This document shows positions 9,922 through 19,075 of a DNA stretch of 45,622 nucleotides, piece by piece; within the stretch, counting starts at the first letter, position 1, and every line of letters begins with the position of its first letter. Under the pieces are notes generated by a model. The model made no database searches and was not told the origin of the DNA. It worked only from the letters and a program-made list of their open reading frames with translations. This stretch comes from Methylobacter sp. (lineage in GTDB: Bacteria; Pseudomonadota; Gammaproteobacteria; Methylococcales; Methylomonadaceae), in NCBI GenBank assembly GCA_002928495.1, contig PERF01000005.1, positions 1 to 45,622 of the forward strand. The letters run 5' to 3'. The position numbers and the translations under genes are program-made.

Positions 9922-11844
9922 TCAAATCTGTCCTGCCGGTGTATTCGAGATCGGCGGTGTCTGGGTTTTGATATTGTCTTGTTTTAAACCTGAATCCGTT
10001 GAAGAGCTACCTGTAAAGCCACCGCTGTTATCTTGTGGCGGCTTGGGTTCTTTTCTGGCCATCAGGTCTTCAATTTGTAAGCGGTCAATGGTTTCCCATT
10101 TCATTAAGGCTTCCGACATTTTGTGCAATATATCGATATTGTCCTTTAAAATGGTTTCGGCCCGCGCATAGCAGCGATCGATAACTGCGCGCACTTCTTC
10201 ATCGATAGTGTGGGCCACGCCGCTGGAAACCGAACTGCCTTGGGAGCCGGGGTAACCCATAAAGGCCTGGCCGCTTTCTTCGCCATAAACCATTGGCCCT
10301 AACTTTTCGGAAAAGCCCCAACGTTTAACCATATTGCGCGCCATTTCGGTTGCCCGCTCAATATCGTTGGAAGCCCCTGTGGTTACCCGGTCACCGCCGT
10401 AAATCATCAGTTCGGCAATTCTTCCGCCTAACAAGCCTGCTATCTGGCTCTCCAGCTTACGTTTGCTGGCACTGTATTGGTCACGCTCGGGCAGAAACAT
10501 GGTAATCCCCAAGGCACGTCCTCTGGGCATGATGCTGACTTTGTATACCGGATCATGGTCGGGCGACATTTGGCCGACAATGCAATGCCCGGCTTCGTGA
10601 TATGCCGTCATGCGTTTGTCGTCTTCACTCATCACCATGGTATGTTTTTCAGCACCCATGAGGATTTTGTCTTTGGCTTTTTCCAGGTCACCCATAGACA
10701 CTTCAAGTTTATTGGCGCGGGCGGCAAATAAAGCCGCTTCATTAACCACATTGGCGAGTTCGGCACCGGAGAATCCGGGAGTACCGCGGGCAATGTACTT
10801 AAGTTCGACATCGGCAGCCACCGGCACTTTTTTAATGTGCACATTAAGAATTTGTTCGCGTCCGCGCACATCCGGCAAGCCCACGTTTACCTGGCGGTCA
10901 AAACGGCCGGGTCTTAACAAAGCTTTATCCAATACGTCCGAACGGTTGGTGGCGGCGATGACAATCACGCCTTCGTTGCCTTCAAAACCGTCCATCTCCA
11001 CCAACAACTGGTTTAGCGTTTGTTCGCGTTCTTCGTTACCGGCACCCATACCGGCTCCACCACGTTGGCGGCCGACAGCATCTATCTCGTCAATAAAAAT
11101 GATACAAGGCGCGTTCTCTTTTGCTTGCACGAACATGTCCCGTACCCGTGACGCGCCCACGCCGACAAACATTTCCACAAAATCCGACCCGGATATGCTG
11201 AAGAATTTAACACCGGCCTCACCCGCAATGGCGCGTGCCAGCAAAGTTTTACCGGTGCCGGGCGGGCCGACCATCAAAACACCGCGCGGCATTTTCCCGC
11301 CAAGTTTCTGAAACTTTTGCGGGTCTTTCAAGAAATCCACCAGCTCGGAGACTTCTTCCTTGGCTTCTTCGCAACCTGCCACGTCAGCAAATTTAACCGT
11401 CATTTTATCTTCGGTAAGCATTTTAGCTTTGCTTTTACCGAAGTTCATCGCGCCGCCGGCACCACCTTGCATTCTGCGCATGAAAAATATCCATACCCCA
11501 ATCAAAAGCAGCATAGGAAACCAGGACATAAACATCTGCATCAAAAAAGACGGCTGGGCAGGCGGAAATGTCCGGATTTTGACATCGGCTGTCAAAAGAT
11601 CGTCAATTAAATGCGGATCGTCCGGATTGAAAGTCTCGTATGATTGTCCATCGGAAGTGCGAATCTTCAAAACAGGTCCGCTAATATCAACCTGCTCAAC
11701 TTGTTTGCGTTTTACTTTCTCTATAAATGTTGAATAAGCTAGCGTCGATTCACCAACAGGACTGGAATTCAGCCTGTTGTAGATTAACGTCGCCCCAACG
11801 GCAAACACCAACAAAAAAAGTAGATTGGGGATGTGTTTTTTCAT
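9922..11844 (-). CDS. ftsH: ATP-dependent zinc metalloprotease FtsH
   Basis: Membrane-anchored AAA+ protease that degrades unassembled membrane proteins and regulators. The 640 residues are the usual length. Order: TM1 ([16 protein letters not shown]), periplasmic domain, TM2 ([18 protein letters not shown]), AAA module with Walker [11 protein letters not shown], Walker [13 protein letters not shown] and the second region of homology ([20 protein letters not shown]), then the zinc site HEAGH and a Gly/Ser-rich tail. GGAG lies at an ideal distance before the ATG. It follows the sigma-factor gene by 64 bp on the same strand; no strong terminator separates them, so read-through is possible. Confidence 0.98.
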   Translation of the reverse strand: MKKHIPNLLFLLVFAVGATLIYNRLNSSPVGESTLAYSTFIEKVKRKQVEQVDISGPVLKIRTSDGQSYETFNPDDPHLIDDLLTADVKIRTFPPAQPSFLMQMFMSWFPMLLLIGVWIFFMRRMQGGAGGAMNFGKSKAKMLTEDKMTVKFADVAGCEEAKEEVSELVDFLKDPQKFQKLGGKMPRGVLMVGPPGTGKTLLARAIAGEAGVKFFSISGSDFVEMFVGVGASRVRDMFVQAKENAPCIIFIDEIDAVGRQRGGAGMGAGNEEREQTLNQLLVEMDGFEGNEGVIVIAATNRSDVLDKALLRPGRFDRQVNVGLPDVRGREQILNVHIKKVPVAADVELKYIARGTPGFSGAELANVVNEAALFAARANKLEVSMGDLEKAKDKILMGAEKHTMVMSEDDKRMTAYHEAGHCIVGQMSPDHDPVYKVSIMPRGRALGITMFLPERDQYSASKRKLESQIAGLLGGRIAELMIYGGDRVTTGASNDIERATEMARNMVKRWGFSEKLGPMVYGEESGQAFMGYPGSQGSSVSSGVAHTIDEEVRAVIDRCYARAETILKDNIDILHKMSEALMKWETIDRLQIEDLMARKEPKPPQDNSGGFTGSSSTDSGLKQDNIKTQTPPISNTPAGQI

Positions 11845-11908
11845 CGTCTTACTCCTTACTAAATGTCGACACTTAAGCCTTGGTACAAAAAAGCACCACT
11901 ATGCGTCA

Positions 11909-13225
11909 TTACAAAAAGCTCATAAGCTCTTCGCCATAACTGTTTTTTATCTTGTTGAGTGCCGCAACTTGAATCTGCCTGACCCGCTCCCGGGTCAGAT
12001 TTAACTGAGCGCCTATCTCCTGAAATGTCATTTCATCGTCATGATTCATTCCAAAACGGCTGCAAATCACTTGCGCCTCGCGTTCGCTAAGACCGGAGAT
12101 AGCATCTTGAATTAGATCATGTAATTCAGAATCAGCCATCTTATTAAACGCATGCTGGTAGGAATTCTGTTCGAGGAAGTTAATCGGCGCGACAGCTTCG
12201 TCATCGTCTTCATCAGCGGGTTCAAGAGGCACAACATTTTGGGATATGGCCAGCACATTGTTGATCTCTTCCAGCGAAAGTTCGCTGAATTCGGCTAATT
12301 CCTGGCGTGTCGGTTCGTGACCATGGCGCATGATGAAGTCATCCTTAGCGCGGTAAACCTTGCTAATTGCCGACATCTGGCCGAAAGGAAGCCGCACAAC
12401 ACGTTCCGACCGGGTCAACGACCGGGAAATAGCTTGACGTATCCAATAGCTGGCATAGGTTGAAAACTGAAAACCTAAACGGTAATCAAATTTATCAACG
12501 GCTTTTAATAGCCCGGTTTGGCCTTCTTGCACCAAATCCTCAAATTCCATAAACCCGCCTTTGTACTGATTTGCGATAAACAACACCAATCCGGAATTTG
12601 CTGTCGCCAGTTGTTTTCTTGCATCCAGCCATTTGCTTTCGGCAGTTACAAGACTTGCAATGGCTTGCTCAGAGACCGGATCGGGCGATAAACAACAGCC
12701 ATGATTTATGCTGCAATGTTTATGCCTATTTACGATATTTAGCCGCTTGACGATGCAATCATTCTTAACGGGAACGCTGCTTTTGAGTGCTTGGTAGGCG
12801 CACATGAATGTGTCGACCAATTGAACCAAGTCGTCAAAGGCAAAAGGAAACTGTTCCGTTGCAAATGCCAACTTCTGTTTCAATGCATCAAAATGGTGAT
12901 CCGCATTGTTTTTTGCTTCATTCTGCTTTAACGCAAACAATTTGCTTTTAATTTCATTTAAATTATCAACTTCGCTATTACCATCGGTTTCGACATTATC
13001 AACTTCAATGTCCTTGGTTTTAGTCATCAGTTCGTATTTACCTACCAGCCACTGCGCGGTAAAAGGATACTGTGCAAGTTGATTGACCAATTGGTATTTG
13101 CATACCTGCACATTTTTGGCCAAATCCAGATTGGCTATTTCAGTACGCCCTTTGACATTTTTCTTGGCAGTAGTATTTACATCATCGGTTGTTTGAAGGC
13201 TTGCCAGTTTAATTTTTGACGCCAT
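11909..13225 (-). CDS. RNA polymerase sigma factor, sigma-70 family, with atypical N-terminal region
   Basis: Sigma-70 family protein of 438 residues from the ATG at 13223-13225, which has GGAGG 9 nt upstream; a longer frame to 13267 lacks support. Region 2 is clear at about residues 205-275 (FMEFEDLVQEGQTGLLKAV, FQFSTYASYWIRQAISRSL), region 3 follows (HEPTRQELAEFSELSLEEI), and region 4.2 has the helix-turn-helix MTFQEIGAQLNLTRERVRQIQ. It is too short for RpoD and longer than RpoS (about 330). The first 200 residues are not a recognisable region 1.1/1.2 and include a His/Cys cluster (H168, H170, C171, H175, C177, C178). Regulon unknown; group 2 assignment is inferred. Confidence 0.88.
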   Translation of the reverse strand: MASKIKLASLQTTDDVNTTAKKNVKGRTEIANLDLAKNVQVCKYQLVNQLAQYPFTAQWLVGKYELMTKTKDIEVDNVETDGNSEVDNLNEIKSKLFALKQNEAKNNADHHFDALKQKLAFATEQFPFAFDDLVQLVDTFMCAYQALKSSVPVKNDCIVKRLNIVNRHKHCSINHGCCLSPDPVSEQAIASLVTAESKWLDARKQLATANSGLVLFIANQYKGGFMEFEDLVQEGQTGLLKAVDKFDYRLGFQFSTYASYWIRQAISRSLTRSERVVRLPFGQMSAISKVYRAKDDFIMRHGHEPTRQELAEFSELSLEEINNVLAISQNVVPLEPADEDDDEAVAPINFLEQNSYQHAFNKMADSELHDLIQDAISGLSEREAQVICSRFGMNHDDEMTFQEIGAQLNLTRERVRQIQVAALNKIKNSYGEELMSFL

Positions 13226-13370
13226 ATACCAAATCCTCCAGTGAAAGTTTGGCAAAAAACTACTCAATACTCAGTATTAAAAACGCATTATCAAGTATCG
13301 AATCAGACAAAATCAGTTGGTTTTAGTTTTAAATTTTTGACTATTTCGGTAAACATTAATCGTACACGAA

Positions 13371-13400
13371 GTTTTTGTCAAATATAAATTTGACAAAAAC
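13371..13400. repeat. Perfect 30-bp palindrome between sigma factor and HD-GYP genes
   Basis: GTTTTTGTCAAAT (13371-13383), ATAA, ATTTGACAAAAAC (13388-13400): 13-bp arms without mismatch in the 310-bp gap between two divergent genes. Each arm contains TTGACA reading outward, so the palindrome could also carry -35 elements. On the minus strand TAATGT lies 17 bp after TTGACA; on the plus strand no good -10 is visible at 17 bp. Candidate operator for a dimeric regulator. The rest of 13226-13535 is AT-rich with nothing else recognised. Confidence 0.7.
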
Positions 13401-13535
13401 TGGACAAAATAACTTCTTATTCTATTTTTGTTAAGGTATTCACAGTTTTAGCTTGGTTCGTACCGGCAGCCGCTAATTAGACAATGAAATTATTTGTTGC
13501 TATGCTTGAAATAGATAACTTGCAAGGCAGCTACT

Positions 13536-14591
13536 ATGATTATCCCTCCGCGCATTCTGATTATTGATGATGTGATAGACAATATTCGGGTTGCCATGAA
13601 CATTCTCAAGGAACGCAACTACGACTTTTCCTTCGCCAGCAACGGCGAAGAAGCTATGCAACTCATTCAAGACGAGTCGGGCCGGTTTGATTTGATTCTG
13701 CTTGACATCATGATGCCGAGGATGGACGGCTTTGAGGTATGTTCTCAGCTAAAAGCCAACCCTTTGACCCGCCAAGTTCCTATCATTTTTCTTACCGCAA
13801 AAGTAGATATTGATTCAATATCCAAAGGCTTTGAGCTGGGAGGGGTTGACTATATAACCAAGCCCTTTCACGCCAACGAGCTATTGGCTCGCGTTAAAAC
13901 CCATGTAGACCTGCATCTTGCCAAGGAAATTCTCAAGCAACACAGCATAGACTTGCAAAAGCAGGCCCAGCACGAGCAGATGCGTTTATTATCCGAGCTG
14001 GAGGAAAATCAGAAAGAAATCATTTATATTCTGACCGAATTAATGGAATCCACTTCCGACGAAACCGGCAAGCATATTCGTAGAGTTTCCGAAACTTCGG
14101 CGCTACTGGCAAAATATCATCCTGCACTGAACGATGACGATGTCGACGTCATATTCCACGCGGCTCCCATGCACGATATTGGAAAAATGACCATACCCCG
14201 GGAAATTCTTCACAAACCGGGACGTTTTTCGCCGGAAGAATATGAAATTATGAAGGCGCATGCGGGCAATGCTTATAACCTTTTAAAGCTCTCTAACCGT
14301 AAATACATTAAAGGCGCGGCAATCATAGCCCATGAACATCATGAAAAATGGGATGGCTCAGGCTATCCAAGAGGACTGAAAGGCCCCGAAATTCATCTTT
14401 ACGGACGTATCGTCGCCTTGGCGGATGTGTTTGATGCACTAAGCCATACCCGGCGCTACAAAGAGGCCTGGACTATGGAACAAGTGATTAATTATATAAA
14501 AGAACATTGCGGAACACATTTTGACCCCGAGCTGGTCGGCATTTTTCTCGAACATATCGATGAGTTTACCGAAATTGCCCAAATCAAATAA
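13536..14591 (+). CDS. Response regulator with HD-GYP domain (probable cyclic-di-GMP phosphodiesterase)
   Basis: A 351-residue RpfG-type regulator. The receiver domain (about 5-125) has the acidic pair D11-D12, phosphoacceptor D57 (LLLDIMMPRMDG) and K109 (YITKPF). The HD-GYP domain (about 160-345) has H213-D214 (MHDIGKM), the HEHH cluster near 267-269 and GYPRG at 276-280. The family hydrolyses cyclic di-GMP. A signalling helix with coiled-coil character (130-170) joins the domains. AAGG lies before the ATG. The sensor kinase gene starts 23 bp downstream, so a cognate pair is likely; however, that kinase gene is disrupted in this sequence. Confidence 0.93.
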   Translation: MIIPPRILIIDDVIDNIRVAMNILKERNYDFSFASNGEEAMQLIQDESGRFDLILLDIMMPRMDGFEVCSQLKANPLTRQVPIIFLTAKVDIDSISKGFELGGVDYITKPFHANELLARVKTHVDLHLAKEILKQHSIDLQKQAQHEQMRLLSELEENQKEIIYILTELMESTSDETGKHIRRVSETSALLAKYHPALNDDDVDVIFHAAPMHDIGKMTIPREILHKPGRFSPEEYEIMKAHAGNAYNLLKLSNRKYIKGAAIIAHEHHEKWDGSGYPRGLKGPEIHLYGRIVALADVFDALSHTRRYKEAWTMEQVINYIKEHCGTHFDPELVGIFLEHIDEFTEIAQIK

Positions 14592-14614
14592 TCGAAAAGA
14601 CATATAAAACGGTT

Positions 14615-16687
14615 TTGCATATTTTGCGTTTGGCAATCCATTTAACCCCACTTTGGCTAACGAACACCCGGTTTGTGCAATGTTTGGTTTGCCTGTGCCT
14701 CTTGCTACAAGGGTTGACCTTAAACTCTGTCTGCTTTGCCGACAATGCCGCCCTTGATAAAGTCAGCATACAATTAAAATGGCAGCATAGTTTTCAGTTT
14801 GCCGGTTATTACGCGGCAATCGAGAAAGGCTTTTACCGTGAAGCCGGGCTTGAAGTTAAGCTTAAGGAAATCAACTTTAATAAAAGTATTGTCCGGCAGG
14901 TGCTGGATGGCGAATCCGAATACGGTGTCTCGGATGGCAGTTTGCTGATCAACCACCTCAATGCCGATCCTGTCGTTGTGGTCAACCAGATTTTCCAGCA
15001 TTCTCCGCTAATTTTCATCTCACGGCGTGATTCCGGCATCATCAGTCCCTACGAAATGATAGGCAAAAAAGTTGCCTATAATATTACCGGTAACGGCGAT
15101 GCCGCACCATTAAGCGCCTTGCTGCTCAAAACCCTGGGCGGTACTCAAAAAATCAAGGCGGCTAAATTTGAAAGCACGCATCTTCAAGACTTGATAAACG
15201 GAAAAATCGACGTGGTTTCCGCTTACCTGACCAGCCAACCTTTTCAGTATCTGCAACAAGGGTTGGAAATCAATATTATCAACCCACAAAGCTACGGCAT
15301 CGATTTTTACGGTGACAATTTTTTTACTAGTCGCCAAGAATTGGAAACGCACCCGGACCGGGTTAAAAAAATCAGCGAAGCCAGCATTAAAGGTTGGCAA
15401 TATGCGTTGGCCAATCCCGATGAAATAATTGACCTGATCATTGCCAAATACGATGCCAAGCTAAGCAAGAAACTCCTTGAATACGAGGCCAAAACCACCC
15501 GGGAGATGATTTTACCCGACGTGATCACGTTAGGCTCAATCGATCCGAATCGCTATCGGCAATCCGCCGAAGACTATTTACGCTTAGGCCTAAGCACCCA
15601 TGCACAGGTAAAACCGGAGTTTTTTTACCAGACCACAGAACCGCCCCAAGACGATTCAATCGCGCTAAGCCCGGAAGACCGGCAATGGCTTATCGCGCAC
15701 CCCGTCATACGCTTGACCGGTGACCCGAACTGGCTGCCTTATGAAGCATTTGACGCCAATGGCAAACATATTGGTATGGTGGCTGATTATTTACACTTAA
15801 TCGAGAAACAATTAGGCATTACCATTCAAATCATTCCTTCGAACAACAGGTCCGATGCCAAAGCCAAATTAAGAAAACAAGAAGCCGATATGATCTCGCA
15901 TACCATTGGCACCCATTTTGGCGACGACTTAAGCTTAACTCGGCCTTACTTAAATAGCCCGATTGTTTTGGTCATGCGCGAACCCGAGCAATATATCGAA
16001 AACATCGATCAAATCAAACATTTAAAACTTGGACTTATCCAAGATTATGGTTATAACGCTGACATACAGCGGCAATACCCGGATATTCATTTTTTTTGGT
16101 TTGAAAATATCAAAGAGGGTCTGACCACTGTTTCGACAGGCGGAATTGATGTTTTGCTTTGCCCGCTTGCACAAGCCAGTTATCAGATCAACGCCAATAA
16201 TCTTCATAATGTCCGTATCGTCGGAAAAACCCAGTTTCAAAACCAAACCGGTTTTGCTGTACCACCTAAATTAGCTCCCCTGACCGCCTTGCTTGATAGC
16301 GCATTCGATGCGATCAGCGCTAAAGAAAAACAAAAAATCAGTGAAGCCTGGGGTAACAAGCAATTGCTGGAAAAAACCGACTATTCCTCACTCCTCAAGG
16401 CCATGCTGGTTTTTTTCGGCATATTGGCTTACGCATTGTTTTGGGTTCGGCGCATGTCCAGTGAAATTTCCCGGCGCAAGGAAAGCGAAAATAAAAGCCG
16501 CTTATTGCATGAAAGACTGTCGTTAGCCACGCAAATTGCAGACCTTGGGGTTTGGGAGCTAGAACTGGGAAAGCAGAAACAGCTTAACTTTGACGACAAA
16601 ATGTTGGCGATTTATGGTTTGCCAAAAACCAAACCCGTCACTTTTGAAGCCTGGATGGCCGCATACATCCTGATGACCTTGCCTTAG
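14615..16687 (+). CDS. Sensor histidine kinase, N-terminal part: two periplasmic binding-protein domains, TM and start of PAS (frameshifted)
   Basis: First part of a hybrid kinase. A hydrophobic leader (FVQCLVCLCLLLQGL) precedes an NMT1/THI5-like binding domain at about 50-330 (VSIQLKWQHSFQFAGYYAAIEKGFY) and a second family-3 solute-binding domain at about 350-585 (IRLTGDPNWLPYEAFD). A TM helix follows near 595-612, then a PAS domain starting ADLGVWELELG. The frame stops inside the PAS after FEAWMAA. One frame over, from 16664, the next codons read HPDDLALVKNSF, exactly the expected PAS continuation, and run on into the next ORF. A single base appears missing at 16663/16664. The listed start is TTG with no good ribosome-binding site; an in-frame GTG about 20 codons on is an alternative. 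Confidence 0.82.
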   Translation: MHILRLAIHLTPLWLTNTRFVQCLVCLCLLLQGLTLNSVCFADNAALDKVSIQLKWQHSFQFAGYYAAIEKGFYREAGLEVKLKEINFNKSIVRQVLDGESEYGVSDGSLLINHLNADPVVVVNQIFQHSPLIFISRRDSGIISPYEMIGKKVAYNITGNGDAAPLSALLLKTLGGTQKIKAAKFESTHLQDLINGKIDVVSAYLTSQPFQYLQQGLEINIINPQSYGIDFYGDNFFTSRQELETHPDRVKKISEASIKGWQYALANPDEIIDLIIAKYDAKLSKKLLEYEAKTTREMILPDVITLGSIDPNRYRQSAEDYLRLGLSTHAQVKPEFFYQTTEPPQDDSIALSPEDRQWLIAHPVIRLTGDPNWLPYEAFDANGKHIGMVADYLHLIEKQLGITIQIIPSNNRSDAKAKLRKQEADMISHTIGTHFGDDLSLTRPYLNSPIVLVMREPEQYIENIDQIKHLKLGLIQDYGYNADIQRQYPDIHFFWFENIKEGLTTVSTGGIDVLLCPLAQASYQINANNLHNVRIVGKTQFQNQTGFAVPPKLAPLTALLDSAFDAISAKEKQKISEAWGNKQLLEKTDYSSLLKAMLVFFGILAYALFWVRRMSSEISRRKESENKSRLLHERLSLATQIADLGVWELELGKQKQLNFDDKMLAIYGLPKTKPVTFEAWMAAYILMTLP

Positions 16688-16707
16688 TAAAAAACTCTTT
16701 CGCCAAA

Positions 16708-18363
16708 TTGGAAACGCAAGAAACTCACGACACGGTGGAATTTAGAATTATCTGTCCCGACCAACGCCAGCTAACACTTGAGAGCAGCGCCAGCAGTATT
16801 TACGTTAATCATGACATCATTAAACTCATTGGCGTTAATAAAGATATTACGGAACGCAAACGCACCGAACATGACTTGGCAAAGGCGAAGCAGCAGGCGG
16901 AGCAGGCTAATTTTGCTAAATCAGCTTTCCTGGCCAACATGAGCCACGAAATCCGCACCCCGCTAAATGCCATTATTGGCTTTACCGAACTTCTAAACGA
17001 GCAAATTAAAGAACCCAAGCTGCAATCCTTCGCCAAAACCATTCAATCTGCGGGGCAAAGTCTATTAGCACTCATCAATGATATTTTGGACTTATCTAAA
17101 ATTGAAGCCGGCAAAATGCGCATCGAGAAAAAAATCTGTAATCCCCATAATTTGTTTACCGAATTGGGTTACATTTTTATGCTTAAAATGGCAGACAAGA
17201 AACTTGATTTTATTCTCGATATTGACCCCAAGATACCGGAATACCTGTTACTGGACGATATCCGTCTGCGGCAGATTTTGTTTAATCTACTCGGCAATGC
17301 GGTTAAATTCACCGATCATGGCCATATCAAGCTGAAAGCACACACCGATAATGAAGACAACATTCACAGCAAGCTGGATCTGTTAATTGCCGTAGAAGAC
17401 ACCGGCATTGGAATCGCGCAGGAAAATCTGCCGGCAATATTCGGGGAATTTGAGCAAACCGAGGGTCAAGACACCAAAAAATATGGCGGCACCGGACTGG
17501 GGCTGGCAATCAGTAAACGCTTGAGTGAAATGATGGGGGGCCAGCTTAGTGTAATCAGTCAGTTGAATACCGGCACCACGTTTACCCTCAAACTTCGGGA
17601 TGTTGACATTTGTACTCTGGCAGAACCCATACTAGCGGAGACGGCAAACGATTTTACCGCTGAAATTGAGTTCCTGCCTGCAACCGTGCTTATTGTTGAT
17701 GATGTAGCCGATAATAGAAGACTATTAAAGGAAAATTTCCGAAGCTCGAATCTCAGCTTGATCGAAGCGGAAAATGGTCAAGAGGCAGTCGATTGTATGC
17801 AACTGCAGTCCATAGATTTAATTTTAATGGACATCCGCATGCCGGTTATGGATGGCTTTGAAGCGGCACGCATGATAAAAGCCTTTTCACCTGTGCCTAT
17901 CATTGCATTAACGGCATCGGTTTTGATGGATGAACCGACGCAGATTAAAACTTCCAATTTTGACGGCTACTTGAGAAAACCGGTGTTAAGATCACAGTTA
18001 GTAAACGAGCTCTGCCGATTTTTACCGTATAGACAAACCGACCATCACCAAGCCCAACAGCAAAGTTTGGCTCTAAGCGAACAGGAACAACGACAATTGG
18101 CCCCCTTACTGCCTGAGTTAAGAATTTTGCTCAAACAATGCGAAAAAATAGGTAAATCAAATACAATTTCTGAAATCTGCCAATTCAGCAAACAAATCTT
18201 GGCCTTAGGTGAGCGCTATCAAATCAGCGTGCTTATAAACTACGCTATCGGACTCAATGAGTCACTTGACAGTTTTGACCTGCTCGCAATTAAAGAAAAG
18301 TTAAAAAACTATCCGGTGCTATTGCAACAGCTAGAAAAGGTTTACTTGAATACGCAAAATTAA
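16708..18363 (+). CDS. Sensor histidine kinase, C-terminal part: end of PAS, HisKA, HATPase and receiver (frameshifted)
   Basis: Continuation of the preceding frame; the TTG at 16708 is a formal start only, since in-frame coding extends back to 16664. It holds the PAS/PAC end (VNKDITERKRTE), a coiled coil, the phosphoacceptor box FLANMSHEIRTPLNAIIGF (H80 of this ORF), ATPase boxes N (NLLGNAVKF), G1 (EDTGIGI) and G2 (GGTGLGLAISKRL), and a receiver with VLIVDDVADN, phosphoacceptor D375 (LILMDIRMPVMDG) and LRKPV. A helical C-terminal extension follows without an obvious HPt histidine. With the upstream ORF it would form one protein of about 1250 residues. As written, the kinase core is detached from its sensor and membrane anchor. 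Confidence 0.85.
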   Translation: METQETHDTVEFRIICPDQRQLTLESSASSIYVNHDIIKLIGVNKDITERKRTEHDLAKAKQQAEQANFAKSAFLANMSHEIRTPLNAIIGFTELLNEQIKEPKLQSFAKTIQSAGQSLLALINDILDLSKIEAGKMRIEKKICNPHNLFTELGYIFMLKMADKKLDFILDIDPKIPEYLLLDDIRLRQILFNLLGNAVKFTDHGHIKLKAHTDNEDNIHSKLDLLIAVEDTGIGIAQENLPAIFGEFEQTEGQDTKKYGGTGLGLAISKRLSEMMGGQLSVISQLNTGTTFTLKLRDVDICTLAEPILAETANDFTAEIEFLPATVLIVDDVADNRRLLKENFRSSNLSLIEAENGQEAVDCMQLQSIDLILMDIRMPVMDGFEAARMIKAFSPVPIIALTASVLMDEPTQIKTSNFDGYLRKPVLRSQLVNELCRFLPYRQTDHHQAQQQSLALSEQEQRQLAPLLPELRILLKQCEKIGKSNTISEICQFSKQILALGERYQISVLINYAIGLNESLDSFDLLAIKEKLKNYPVLLQQLEKVYLNTQN

Positions 18364-18542
18364 TTTTTCGCGGCATCATTGGTGGGCAAATAGAGTGCGG
18401 CCCTAACCGGCATTGGTAATTCAGATCGCTTTTGATTCTCACACTGAATGTCGACCGGCACCAATAAGCTGGATAACAACATTCCTGCAATCAGTAATGC
18501 AATAAATTGCTCTATCAAATTGTATCCTTGTTGATATTTCAT
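18360..18542 (-). CDS. Small prepilin-like protein (type IV pilin N-terminal motif)
   Basis: A 60-residue ORF starting MKYQQGYNLIEQFIALL. This is a short class III signal: a basic leader ending in Gly, then an aromatic residue, LIE with Glu at +5, and a hydrophobic helix (FIALLIAGMLLSSLLVP). The prepilin peptidase would cut after G6. The mature part would be only about 54 residues with one Cys, much shorter than typical minor pilins, so it may be a truncated relic or a stub-like pseudopilin. The ATG at 18540-18542 has GAGGA 7 nt upstream, which favours it over the ATG two codons earlier. Its stop overlaps the convergent kinase stop. No other pilus genes lie nearby. Confidence 0.6.
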   Translation of the reverse strand: MKYQQGYNLIEQFIALLIAGMLLSSLLVPVDIQCENQKRSELPMPVRAALYLPTNDAAKN

Positions 18543-18548
18543 AGCCAT

Positions 18549-19075
18549 TTCCTCAAGGCCTGTTAGATTTTCAACCAAAGCTAGGCTATACGCTATGCTG
18601 TTTTAATTCGTGCTTAATAGAATGGCAACTCTATTTTATTAAAAATATTAAATATTGATTTCCAGATATGATATTTAACAACTTGACTTCATAAATATAG
18701 TGAGTTTGGTTTGAAATTTTTGGGGAGCCGCTTGTTTTTTGTTGCAAAACTTACGAGCTGTAAAAGGTTCACTCATTTTTTTATGGATTCAGCCCTCTAA
18801 AGCTTTAAATTTTACCCAGTTAGGATTGATGAAAGCTTTGGTTTGATGGCATAGAATCTAAAGCTAATTTTAGGATTTCAAGTATCAGAGAGTTGAATCA
18901 ATAGCCAAAAACACTGTATCTTTTTAATCTTGAGTACTGATTAAGCAATCAGTTTGTTAAACAACCCGCTCTATTAGAAGAATTTATTTGAAAGGTAGTT
19001 AAGAAGTGTATGCTTGATGTGAGCACTAAGACTAGGTTATAGATTTCGTTGGGGCTGTTTTTTAGTTAACTCTGT
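18549..19075. other. Gene-free AT-rich stretch
   Basis: About 530 bp between the prepilin-like gene and the end of the Anbu operon. I see no ORF with a plausible ribosome-binding site, no tRNA-like folding and no strong terminator. Both flanking genes are on the minus strand, so the promoter of the small prepilin-like gene must lie here, but no good -35/-10 pair stood out. Confidence 0.5.

Noticed and set aside
10610-11311. A 233-codon plus-strand frame opposite ftsH
   Set aside because: Antisense shadow; ftsH is unambiguous on the minus strand and the frame has no upstream ribosome-binding site.
13371-13400. The palindrome as a bidirectional terminator
   Set aside because: It lies upstream of two divergent genes and has no long T run directly after the stem on either strand.
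16660-16710. Programmed ribosomal frameshift joining the two kinase ORFs
   Set aside because: No slippery heptamer or following stem-loop is visible at the junction; a single-base deletion explains the data more simply.
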